5,067 bases of DNA from an uncultured Ruminococcus sp. (GTDB lineage Bacteria > Bacillota > Clostridia > Oscillospirales > Acutalibacteraceae): contig CAMGGF010000116.1 of the NCBI GenBank assembly GCA_946055445.1, positions 1-5,067 on the forward strand, given 5' to 3'. Shown here piece by piece: positions 1 through 5,042 of this stretch. The notes beneath the pieces were generated by a model. The model ran no database searches. It saw nothing but the letters and a program-made list of their open reading frames with translations, and was not told the DNA's origin. A program made the translations under genes and the position numbers. Within the stretch, counting starts at the first letter, position 1. Each line of letters begins with the position of its first letter.

Positions 1-22
1 AACCAACGCAAAATGCTAAAAT

Positions 23-51
23 ATAATACCATAGGTTTTTGTAAAATGCAA
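23..51 (-). promoter_or_regulatory. Strong sigma-A-type promoter, extended -10, reading out of the window
   Basis: On the minus strand there is TTGCAT (46-51), a 17-bp spacer and TATTAT (23-28). The spacer ends in TGG, giving an extended -10 (TGn). Transcription would start near position 16 and leave the window to the left, so the target gene is not visible. In many Clostridia the TIGR03960/DUF2344 pair is followed by an RNase G-like gene or by rplU (ribosomal protein L21), whose mRNA often carries an autoregulatory leader; an rplU operon is therefore the most likely target, by inference. No GC-rich terminator hairpin lies between the DUF2344 stop and this promoter, so upstream transcription may also read through. 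Confidence 0.7.
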
Positions 52-84
52 GTACTATTTTAAAAAAAGCAAAATTTCAAAAAT

Positions 85-753
85 TCAGCAAAACGGCTCC
101 CCGTTTTCAAGCAAAATATGCCTTTTAAGAATATCGGTGTTTTGAATAACGCCGCCAAACCCGTCTGTGAGTGCCGACAAAAGCAATGTCGGGTTGATAT
201 TGGTTTGGTCGCCTGCCGTTAAGCGTAACTGCAATTTGACAGCCTGTTCTTCCGTCGCTGTATCAAACTGTAATACATTCGGTTTAATGTCAATTTCCTT
301 ATCGATTTTGCGTCTGCCCTGTTTTGCTTTTTTGAGAACGGTAATTTGTTCTTTTGAGAAAGCAGTTTCCATATATGTCTTTAATGCCGAGGGATTGTCA
401 CAATACAAACGCACCTCGTAATCGGCAAAGGCAATTTCACTCGGTTTATGCACGGGCTTTTGTACGGACACAACCGTAATATCTTTGGGGAGCGCTTCAT
501 TTAAGCGGGTTTGGATTTCTTTAAAGGACATCTCCCCTACCAAGCGCACATCGACAACCTCGCAAAGGCTTTCCTGCCCTAATGAAAGCGGGCGCGCAAA
601 GGTCATAAACAAATGCGGGTTAAACCCCTCGGTGTACCACAGCGGAATCCCCGCGCGCTTGACGGCACGGGACATACAACGCATTAAATCGAGATGCGAA
701 ATGTATTTTGCAAACCCTGTTTTTGTAAAAAAGAGCCGAACATCATTTTGCAT
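85..753 (-). CDS. TIGR03936/DUF2344 radical SAM-linked protein
   Basis: This is a 222-residue protein of the DUF2344 family (TIGR03936), named for its constant link to a radical SAM protein, either as the next gene or as a C-terminal fusion. Its biochemical role is not established. The family signature is visible: KYISHLDLMR at residues 16-25, GFNPHLFMTFARPLSLGQES at 43-62, and a basic stretch RRKIDKEIDIKPNV around 147-160. There are no membrane segments, so it is probably cytosolic. The start is supported by GGAGGG at 761-766, 7 nt before the ATG. The ATG overlaps the end of the upstream radical SAM gene by 11 bp, which implies translational coupling and joint work. Length is normal for the stand-alone form. 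The family call is firm; the function is unknown. Confidence 0.93.
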   Translation of the reverse strand: MQNDVRLFFTKTGFAKYISHLDLMRCMSRAVKRAGIPLWYTEGFNPHLFMTFARPLSLGQESLCEVVDVRLVGEMSFKEIQTRLNEALPKDITVVSVQKPVHKPSEIAFADYEVRLYCDNPSALKTYMETAFSKEQITVLKKAKQGRRKIDKEIDIKPNVLQFDTATEEQAVKLQLRLTAGDQTNINPTLLLSALTDGFGGVIQNTDILKRHILLENGEPFC

Positions 754-2584
754 CGCATTTCCCTCCGTTCAAACGCGCCGCGCCGCACGCCGCACATTTT
801 TGGCGGCAGTTCGGGGTGGTCACACTCTCGTGCGCTTTTTTGTTTTCCTCGATTAAAAATTCCTTGCGAATACCGTAATCCAGATGGTCCCACGGCAAAA
901 TCTCGGAAAAATCACGGCGGCGGTTGCTGTAAAATGCGGGGTCCACACCGCATTCTTGAAACGCTTCCATCCATTTGTCGAACAGGAAATATTCATCCCA
1001 ACCGTCGAACTTACATCCCTTGCGCCACGCCGCTTCAATCACATCGCAAAGTTTGCGGTCACCGCGGGCAAACACGCCCTCCAAGAAACTCGTCTGCGAC
1101 TGATGCCAACTGACTTGAATTTTGCGCGTATGCACATTTTCCATCAAATGCTTTTGCTTTGTAACCAACTGCTCCATCGTGTCCTGCGGTTCCCATTGGA
1201 ACGGTGTAAAGGGTTTCGGTACAAAGGAGGCCACGCTGATGCTGACCGTCACACCCTTGCCTTTGGGCTTGTCCGGATTTTTGTAAAATGCATCGACCAC
1301 CTTTTGGGCAAGTTCGGCAATTCCCGCAATATCGTCCAAAGTTTCGGTCGGCAAGCCCATCATAAAATAGAGTTTGACCGAGGTCCAACCGCCGCGGAAC
1401 GCCTGTGCGGCAGTAGACAAAACTTCTTCTTCGGTTACATTTTTATTGATTGCATCACGCAGGCGCTGTGTGCCCGCCTCGGGCGCAAAAGTCAGCCCGC
1501 TTTTTCGCACTTTTTTAAGTTCCTCCATCAATTCTTCGGAGAAATTATCCACGCGCAAAGACGGCAGAGAAACATTGATTTTTTCGGGCAACGCCCACGA
1601 AAACATTTGCGGAATTAACTGTTCAATACCGGAATAATCGCTTGTGCTCAACGAACAAAGCGAAACTTCATCATATCCTGTTGTGTCGCAAAGGCATTTC
1701 GCCTGTCGATTGACGGTGTCGCTCGATTTTTCACGAATGGGGCGGTAAATAAAACCCGCCTGGCAAAAACGGCAACCGCGAATACAACCGCGGAACACTT
1801 CGGCTACTGCGCGGTCGTGGACAATATCAATATACGGCACCACAAATTTTTCGGGGTAATACACCTTGTCCAAATCCGAAATAATGCGTTTTTTCACCTT
1901 GGCAGGCGCGCCCTCTTTGGGCGTTACGGTAGCGATGGTACCGTCCGCATGATAAGAAACATCGTAAAACGCGGGCACATACACGCCCTCAAATTTTGCG
2001 GCGTCGCGTAAAAACTCAAGTTTTGTAGAACCTTTCTCTTTATGTTCAATCAAAAGGTCAATCAGTTCGTTGGTGACTTCCTCCCCTTCGCCCGGCAGGA
2101 AAATGTCAAAGAAATCCGCAAGAGGCTCGGGATTACACGCGCACGGACCACCGCCGACCACAATCGGTGTAAGGGATTGGCGGTCACGGCTTCTCAGCGG
2201 AATTTTGCCGAGGTCCAGCATATTTAATACATTGGAGTAACTGAGTTCGTATTGCAGGGTAAAGCCAATCATATCAAATGCACAAAGGCTGTCGCCGCTC
2301 TCCAACGCAAACAGCGGTATATCCGCTTTGCGCAGTTCTTCCTCCATATCCGTCCACGGCGCAAACACACGCTCACACCACGCGTCCTCGCGCGCGTTGA
2401 CAAGGCTGTATAGAATTTTCATACCGAGGTGTGACATGCCGATTTCGTAGTTATCGGGAAAGCAAAAGGCATAGCGGAATTTTACGCTGTTTTTGTCCTT
2501 TATCACAGAATTGACCTCGCCGCCCGTATAGCGTGCGGGTTTTTGCACTTTATTTAATAACTGTTCCTGTTTTTTTGTAAGCAT
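743..2584 (-). CDS. TIGR03960 family B12-binding-domain radical SAM protein
   Basis: This 613-residue protein has the layout of the TIGR03960 family. An N-terminal cobalamin-binding-like Rossmann region (about 35-180, with a VVGGGPCACNPEPLADFFD segment at 142-160) precedes a radical SAM core (about 250-480). The 4Fe-4S motif CxxxCxxC is C267-C271-C274. The FAPEAGTQRLRDAINKN segment (367-382) and the MMGLPTET segment (408-415) are typical of B12-binding radical SAM enzymes. The C-terminal tail has a second cysteine cluster (C593, C597, C600, C610) that could bind another cluster or a metal. The substrate is not established; some homologues are annotated as methylthiotransferase-like, but that is weak. 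The ATG follows AGAGG (2591-2595) by 6 nt. It is co-transcribed with the DUF2344 gene and has its own sigma-A-type promoter. The family call is firm and the reaction unknown. Confidence 0.95.
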   Translation of the reverse strand: MLTKKQEQLLNKVQKPARYTGGEVNSVIKDKNSVKFRYAFCFPDNYEIGMSHLGMKILYSLVNAREDAWCERVFAPWTDMEEELRKADIPLFALESGDSLCAFDMIGFTLQYELSYSNVLNMLDLGKIPLRSRDRQSLTPIVVGGGPCACNPEPLADFFDIFLPGEGEEVTNELIDLLIEHKEKGSTKLEFLRDAAKFEGVYVPAFYDVSYHADGTIATVTPKEGAPAKVKKRIISDLDKVYYPEKFVVPYIDIVHDRAVAEVFRGCIRGCRFCQAGFIYRPIREKSSDTVNRQAKCLCDTTGYDEVSLCSLSTSDYSGIEQLIPQMFSWALPEKINVSLPSLRVDNFSEELMEELKKVRKSGLTFAPEAGTQRLRDAINKNVTEEEVLSTAAQAFRGGWTSVKLYFMMGLPTETLDDIAGIAELAQKVVDAFYKNPDKPKGKGVTVSISVASFVPKPFTPFQWEPQDTMEQLVTKQKHLMENVHTRKIQVSWHQSQTSFLEGVFARGDRKLCDVIEAAWRKGCKFDGWDEYFLFDKWMEAFQECGVDPAFYSNRRRDFSEILPWDHLDYGIRKEFLIEENKKAHESVTTPNCRQKCAACGAARLNGGKCDAK

Positions 2585-2602
2585 ATAATACCTCTTTTTG
2601 GT

Positions 2603-2617
2603 TGATACACAGTATCA
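2603..2617. repeat. 15-bp palindrome overlapping the -10 of the radical SAM gene promoter
   Basis: TGATAC-ACA-GTATCA is a perfect 6-bp inverted repeat with a 3-bp centre. It overlaps the -10 element (2614-2619) and the probable transcription start of the radical SAM/DUF2344 operon, a classic place for a repressor operator. As RNA it would give only a weak hairpin with an unfavourably small loop. No regulator is identified; chance occurrence is possible in an AT-rich gap. Confidence 0.35.
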
Positions 2618-2642
2618 TACACGAAAAAAGGATTTTTTGCAA
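2614..2642 (-). promoter_or_regulatory. Sigma-A-type promoter for the radical SAM/DUF2344 operon
   Basis: On the minus strand, TTGCAA (2637-2642) is followed by a 17-bp spacer and TATGAT (2614-2619). The -35 begins 2 bp after the stop codon of the protease gene, so this promoter uncouples the two downstream genes from the sporulation-type genes before them. Predicted start is near 2607, leaving a leader of about 23 nt that carries the AGAGG ribosome binding site. Confidence 0.6.
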
Positions 2643-2644
2643 TT

Positions 2645-3247
2645 CTAACATTTCAGAAAAAGTGTAATCATTAGGTAAACCGAGAGTAAAAGCAAAGTAA
2701 AATTGTATCGGCTTCGCAGTAAAACGAAAAAACCAAACCCCATAATTACCAAAATACAAAAAAAGGACACGGTTTTTTGCACTTTTTGCTGTGCTTCGGG
2801 ATTGTCAATATACTTGCACAAAAACGCCCAAAATGCTCTGCCGCCGTCCAAAGAAAATACGGGCATTGCGTTAAACAGGAAAATGTATAAATTCACAAAG
2901 CAACAGGTAAATACGGTTTCTGTTCGATAAAAATAATACAACAGCAAAAACAGCAAAAACAGCAGGAAATTGACGGCAGGCCCCGCCAAAGCCTCGCAAA
3001 TTTCCTGCGCATAACTGAAACGAATATCCTCTGCACGCACAATTGTCAGCCCGAACAACCCGAATTCGATTTTTTGCGGTTTTTCGTGCAACAGAAAATC
3101 ACAAAGCAAATGTCCGCATTCATGCAAAAGCGAAAATAAAACCGCAAAACACAACACGGTGTTATCGGTATTTGTCAGCAAAAAGCAGAGCAACACAGCA
3201 AACCAAAAACCGATTTTGACTTTAACGCCCCGTACCGTTATCTGCAT
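2645..3247 (-). CDS. spoIVFB: M50 site-2 protease, SpoIVFB-like
   Basis: This is a 200-residue polytopic membrane zinc metalloprotease. The zinc motif HExxH is H42-E43-C44-G45-H46 in the second hydrophobic segment. AGPAVNF is at 88-94, and the third ligand motif NAMPVFSLDGGR (126-137) supplies D134. About six hydrophobic segments can be seen (near 13-25, 31-50, 85-107, 112-130, 159-178, 183-198), matching SpoIVFB. In B. subtilis SpoIVFB cleaves pro-sigma-K in the outer forespore membrane. Here the protein stops right after the last helix and lacks the C-terminal CBS domain of B. subtilis SpoIVFB (about 288 residues). The start codon lies inside the upstream LytM gene (26-bp overlap), with only a weak upstream GG-rich site, which suggests translational coupling. 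The M50 call is firm; the pro-sigma-K substrate is inferred from the partner genes. Confidence 0.88.
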   Translation of the reverse strand: MQITVRGVKVKIGFWFAVLLCFLLTNTDNTVLCFAVLFSLLHECGHLLCDFLLHEKPQKIEFGLFGLTIVRAEDIRFSYAQEICEALAGPAVNFLLFLLFLLLYYFYRTETVFTCCFVNLYIFLFNAMPVFSLDGGRAFWAFLCKYIDNPEAQQKVQKTVSFFCILVIMGFGFFVLLRSRYNFTLLLLSVYLMITLFLKC

Positions 3248-4094
3248 ATATGCCCAATATCCAAGCGGGGTTGCATCTCGTATCCCCTAACCAAATTTCA
3301 AAATGCAAATGCGGACCTGTTGCCTGCCCCGTTGCGCCGACCGCCGCAATCACCTCGCCGCTTTTTAAATTTGCGCCCGTTTGTGCAAAAACCGCACTGC
3401 AATGGCAATACACCGTGCGCACCCCGTTGCCGTGATTTAAAACAATATAGTTACCGCGTGCTGCGGAACACCCTGTTTCCGCCACCGCACCCGCATAGGC
3501 GGCGTAAATCGGCGTACCCTCGGGGGCGGCTAAATCAATGCCGGAATGAAAGCCGAATTTTTCGGTGACGGGATTTTCGCGGTAACCGAAGTTGGAAGTC
3601 ACGCGTTTATACTGCACGGGTACTGTAAATTTGCCTGTCACCGTAAACGGAGAAAAGGAAGTGATTTCGTCCGCGTACAACAAATCCTCCCCGCCCGCGC
3701 CGTCATACATCTCCGATTGCGTATCTGTATCCGTTACCGCTTGTGTTTCCTCGTTCTTTGCAGTATCTGCTGTTTCTGTAAGGCTCGGCGGCTTAAACAC
3801 GAAATCCGACACGCGCCGAAAGGTGGCTTGCAGTTCGTCTTTTTCCATATCCCGAGAAAACAGCGCAGAATATGCCTGCTTTAAACTTGCAAAACGCGTT
3901 TCGCTTGTTTTGTATACGGCAAATGTAATCCCGCAAAGCAACAGGCACAGCACAACCTGCACGGCAATGACGCTTTGCAAGGTTGCGCTTTTTCTGTTCT
4001 CCTCCTTTATGGACACTGCGCGCGTGCGGGGCACAGTACTCTCCCGCGAATTCTGATAAACCGGTTCCAAATTATAGTCCCTTGGTGGTTGCAT
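3222..4094 (-). CDS. Membrane-anchored M23/LytM-domain protein, SpoIVFA-like
   Basis: Starting at ATG 4094 the protein has 290 residues. It has a polar N-terminal tail (1-40), one transmembrane segment (about 41-61), an acidic Thr/Glu-rich linker (about 101-146) and a C-terminal LytM/M23 domain (about 160-280). The zinc and catalytic motifs are complete: HxxxD is H183-D187 in FHSGIDLAAPEGTPI, HxH is H262-L-H264 in GPHLHFEI, and H231 sits in the usual accessory histidine position. It may therefore be an active endopeptidase, unlike B. subtilis SpoIVFA, whose LytM domain I recall as degenerate. Its overlap with the M50 protease gene is the spoIVFA-spoIVFB arrangement and suggests a scaffold or partner role. 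A SpoIIQ-like role in the forespore channel is an alternative. The start is chosen because AGGAG lies 8 nt before it; an in-frame ATG at 4178 has no such site. Confidence 0.87.
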   Translation of the reverse strand: MQPPRDYNLEPVYQNSRESTVPRTRAVSIKEENRKSATLQSVIAVQVVLCLLLCGITFAVYKTSETRFASLKQAYSALFSRDMEKDELQATFRRVSDFVFKPPSLTETADTAKNEETQAVTDTDTQSEMYDGAGGEDLLYADEITSFSPFTVTGKFTVPVQYKRVTSNFGYRENPVTEKFGFHSGIDLAAPEGTPIYAAYAGAVAETGCSAARGNYIVLNHGNGVRTVYCHCSAVFAQTGANLKSGEVIAAVGATGQATGPHLHFEIWLGDTRCNPAWILGIYADNGTGR

Positions 4095-4097
4095 TTT

Positions 4098-4107
4098 CCT
4101 CTCTCCT
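4098..4107 (-). promoter_or_regulatory. Ribosome binding site deciding the LytM gene start
   Basis: The minus strand reads AGGAGAGAGG just before the ATG at 4094. The AGGAG part is 8 nt from the start, ideal spacing. This selects the 290-residue product over the 28-residue longer reading frame. Confidence 0.75.
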
Positions 4108-4126
4108 GTCTTTTCTTTGTCAACAA

Positions 4127-4169
4127 TATATATGATTTTTACAGTAAAAAAATGTAAATGCAGCGTCAA
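4127..4169 (-). promoter_or_regulatory. Promoter region of the LytM/M50 gene pair (two candidates)
   Basis: Two overlapping minus-strand candidates are visible and neither is strong. A sigma-A-like one has TTGACG (4164-4169), a 17-bp spacer and TACTGT (4141-4146), a poor -10. A sigma-E-like one has ACATTTT (4149-4155), a 14-bp spacer and CATATATA (4127-4134), with several mismatches to KMATATT and CATACAnT. B. subtilis spoIVFAB is driven by sigma-E, which favours the second by analogy. The palindrome TTTTTAC-A-GTAAAAA (4136-4150) covers the first -10. Confidence 0.35.
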
Positions 4170-4213
4170 AACACGCAATTTGAAAACTTTTTTCGGAAAT
4201 TATAAAAAAAGAC

Positions 4214-4242
4214 TTGATTTTTTGCGCGCTTTTCGTTATAAT
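4214..4242 (+). promoter_or_regulatory. Sigma-A-type promoter of tRNA-Val
   Basis: TTGATT (4214-4219), a 17-bp spacer and a perfect TATAAT (4237-4242) lie upstream of the tRNA. Predicted start near 4249 leaves a 5' leader of about 10 nt to be removed by RNase P. Confidence 0.85.
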
Positions 4243-4258
4243 ACAACAGCATTGAGAA

Positions 4259-4334
4259 GGACGTTTAGCTCAGTTGGTAGAGCATTCGCTTGACGTGCGA
4301 AGGGTCAGCGGTTCGAGTCCGTTAACGTCCACCA
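4259..4334 (+). tRNA. tRNA-Val (anticodon GAC)
   Basis: A complete 76-nt cloverleaf can be folded by eye. The acceptor stem is 7 bp (GGACGTT with AACGTCC), the D stem is GCTC/GAGC, and the anticodon stem TTCGC/GCGAA closes a 7-nt loop with GAC at 4292-4294. The variable loop is 5 nt. The T stem AGCGG/CCGTT has one G-T pair and closes TTCGAGT. The discriminator is A and CCA is encoded (4332-4334). Anticodon GAC reads valine codons GUC and GUU; A35, C36 and A73 agree with valine identity. It stands alone between its own promoter and terminator. Confidence 0.96.
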
Positions 4335-4335
4335 A

Positions 4336-4375
4336 AAAGGAAGCACATTCTTACGAATGTGCTTCCTTTCGTTTT
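4336..4375 (+). terminator. Intrinsic terminator of tRNA-Val, probably bidirectional
   Basis: A perfect 15-bp hairpin (arms 4336-4350 and 4355-4369, loop TTAC) starts one base after the CCA end and is followed by a T-rich tail through 4375 on the plus strand. On the minus strand the same hairpin ends in TTTTT, so it can also terminate bofA, whose stop codon is only about 20 bp away. The shared use by convergent genes is inferred from the geometry. Confidence 0.9.
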
Positions 4376-4387
4376 GCGGCTGTTTTC

Positions 4388-4645
4388 CTATTTACCCAAC
4401 ATCGTGTTTATAAGCAACAGCAATATCACACCCGGCATACCGCCGAGCGCGGAAATGCCCAAATGCCCCCAATTCATCGCCAAATGCACGCCGAAAAACC
4501 CGCCGACAAAATTCACGGCAAAAAACGCGGCAAGACCTTGCAGTGCCGTCAAAAAAAGCATTGTAAAAAATCGTTTGGTACGAAGCATCGTAATCAGTAT
4601 CACAATCCCCGAAAAAATCAAGGCAAAATATAGAAAGCCGTTCAT
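4388..4645 (-). CDS. bofA: BofA family pro-sigma-K processing inhibitor
   Basis: The 85-residue protein has two hydrophobic stretches (about 4-20 and 27-50) and a C-terminal hydrophobic tail, the size and layout of BofA (87 residues in B. subtilis). The family core is clear: VNFVGGFFGVHLAMN (44-58) followed by GISALGGMPGVILLLLI (63-79). BofA binds SpoIVFB in the outer forespore membrane and blocks its active site until a forespore signal arrives. N45 and N58 align with the two BofA asparagines reported as important for inhibition (N48, N61 in B. subtilis, from memory); the nearby threonine (T64) position appears to be H61 here. AGGAGG (4652-4657) lies 6 nt before the ATG. The gene converges on tRNA-Val and lies 1.1 kb from the matching protease gene, an uncommon location for bofA. 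Confidence 0.9.
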   Translation of the reverse strand: MNGFLYFALIFSGIVILITMLRTKRFFTMLFLTALQGLAAFFAVNFVGGFFGVHLAMNWGHLGISALGGMPGVILLLLINTMLGK

Positions 4646-4665
4646 TTTTATCCTCCTTTTTGTTC

Positions 4666-4695
4666 AATATATGATAACCGCACAAGAAAATATGC
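4666..4695 (-). promoter_or_regulatory. Sigma-E-like (mother cell) promoter of bofA
   Basis: The minus strand carries GCATATT (4689-4695), a full match to the sigma-E -35 consensus KMATATT, then a 15-bp spacer and CATATATT (4666-4673), which matches CATACAnT at all but one defined position. B. subtilis bofA is sigma-E dependent, in agreement. Predicted start near 4659 gives a leader of only about 14 nt, just enough for AGGAGG. Confidence 0.7.
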
Positions 4696-4698
4696 AGC

Positions 4699-4726
4699 GA
4701 TTATTTGCACCTTTTCGGCATATACT
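4699..4726 (+). promoter_or_regulatory. Possible sigma-E-like promoter of the cysteine-rich gene
   Basis: GATTATT (4699-4705) matches KMATATT at six of seven positions; CATATACT (4719-4726) matches CATACAnT at all but one defined position. The 13-bp spacer is slightly short. The -35 lies 3 bp from that of the divergent bofA promoter, and the leader would again be about 15 nt. No sigma-A pair with proper spacing is seen here. This is a pattern call only. Confidence 0.4.
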
Positions 4727-4748
4727 GAATAGGACGGGAGGATTTACG

Positions 4749-4952
4749 ATGCATGACAAGCCAAACAGTTATGAACAATTTTGCAAACACAAAAACCGAA
4801 ATGTTTTTTTAGAGGAGTTTTTTGATAAAGACGGTCGGCAAATCATTCGCTGTGAGCACGGCGAAAACTGCAACTGCGGTACATGTATTTGCATTGCGCG
4901 CCTGCAAAAAAGTATTCAAAGCGCAAAAAATCCTAAAAGTTTTCAAAAATAA
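4749..4952 (+). CDS. Small cysteine-rich protein of unknown function
   Basis: This 67-residue protein is not one I recognise. It has six cysteines: C12, C35, C41, C43, C46 and C48, the last four as CxCxxCxC inside CEHGENCNCGTCICIARLQ. H37 and H14 are close to cysteines, so zinc or another metal could be bound; this is inference. There is no signal peptide or membrane segment. The C-terminus is lysine-rich. The start is set by GGGAGG (4736-4741) 7 nt before the ATG; the reading frame is open further upstream, but that part runs antisense to bofA. The gene is divergent from bofA, with a possible sigma-E-like promoter, so mother-cell expression during sporulation is a reasonable guess. It is real as judged by the ribosome site and its ordered composition. 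Confidence 0.75.
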   Translation: MHDKPNSYEQFCKHKNRNVFLEEFFDKDGRQIIRCEHGENCNCGTCICIARLQKSIQSAKNPKSFQK

Positions 4953-4962
4953 TCGGAAACGG

Positions 4963-4991
4963 TTGACCGAATATAAAAAATTTAGTAGAAT
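4963..4991 (+). promoter_or_regulatory. Sigma-A-type promoter for the gene starting at 5043
   Basis: TTGACC (4963-4968), a 17-bp spacer and TAGAAT (4986-4991) each match the consensus at five of six positions. Predicted start near 4998 gives a leader of about 45 nt before the ATG at 5043. No clear terminator separates it from the cysteine-rich gene that ends 10 bp upstream. Confidence 0.65.
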
Positions 4992-5035
4992 AGTGTCAAA
5001 TACAATGATTTTTATGCTTTTTCAATATATTCGGT
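4966..5035. repeat. 10-bp perfect inverted repeat around promoter and ribosome binding site
   Basis: ACCGAATATA (4966-4975) is the exact reverse complement of TATATTCGGT (5026-5035). One arm overlaps the -35 and the spacer of the promoter; the other overlaps the GGTGATC ribosome binding site (5033-5039). RNA made from this promoter would lack the first arm, while read-through RNA would contain both and could hide the ribosome site. Alternatively it is a pair of operator half sites. Confidence 0.4.
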
Positions 5036-5042
5036 GATCAAA

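Noticed and set aside
36..1292. 15-bp direct repeat TTTTTGTAAAATGCA at 36-50 and 1278-1292
   Set aside because: One copy encodes part of AFYKN in the radical SAM protein, the other is AT-rich promoter spacer; no flanking similarity, so judged coincidence.
884..1618. A 244-codon open frame on the plus strand
   Set aside because: It lies wholly antisense to the radical SAM gene, has no ribosome binding site and no recognisable motifs; the minus-strand frame has clear family signatures.
2620..2642. A/T-rich inverted stretch (AAAAAA-TCC-TTTTTT) after the protease gene as a terminator
   Set aside because: Only A-T pairs and a 3-nt loop; too weak, and it coincides with the promoter spacer.
4118..4123. 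TTGACA on the minus strand, a perfect -35 hexamer
   Set aside because: No -10 at suitable spacing; the following sequence is the ribosome binding site and start of the LytM gene.
4095..4178. Longer start (ATG 4178) for the LytM gene
   Set aside because: The added 28 residues have no ribosome site, include promoter-like AT-rich sequence, and the ATG at 4094 has an AGGAG at ideal spacing.
4392..4685. A 97-codon minus-strand frame overlapping bofA
   Set aside because: It is an out-of-frame shadow of bofA, with its start upstream of the bofA promoter's predicted transcription start.
4359..4748. Upstream extension of the cysteine-rich gene frame
   Set aside because: The added part runs antisense to bofA and through the intergenic promoters; GGGAGG before 4749 marks the real start.
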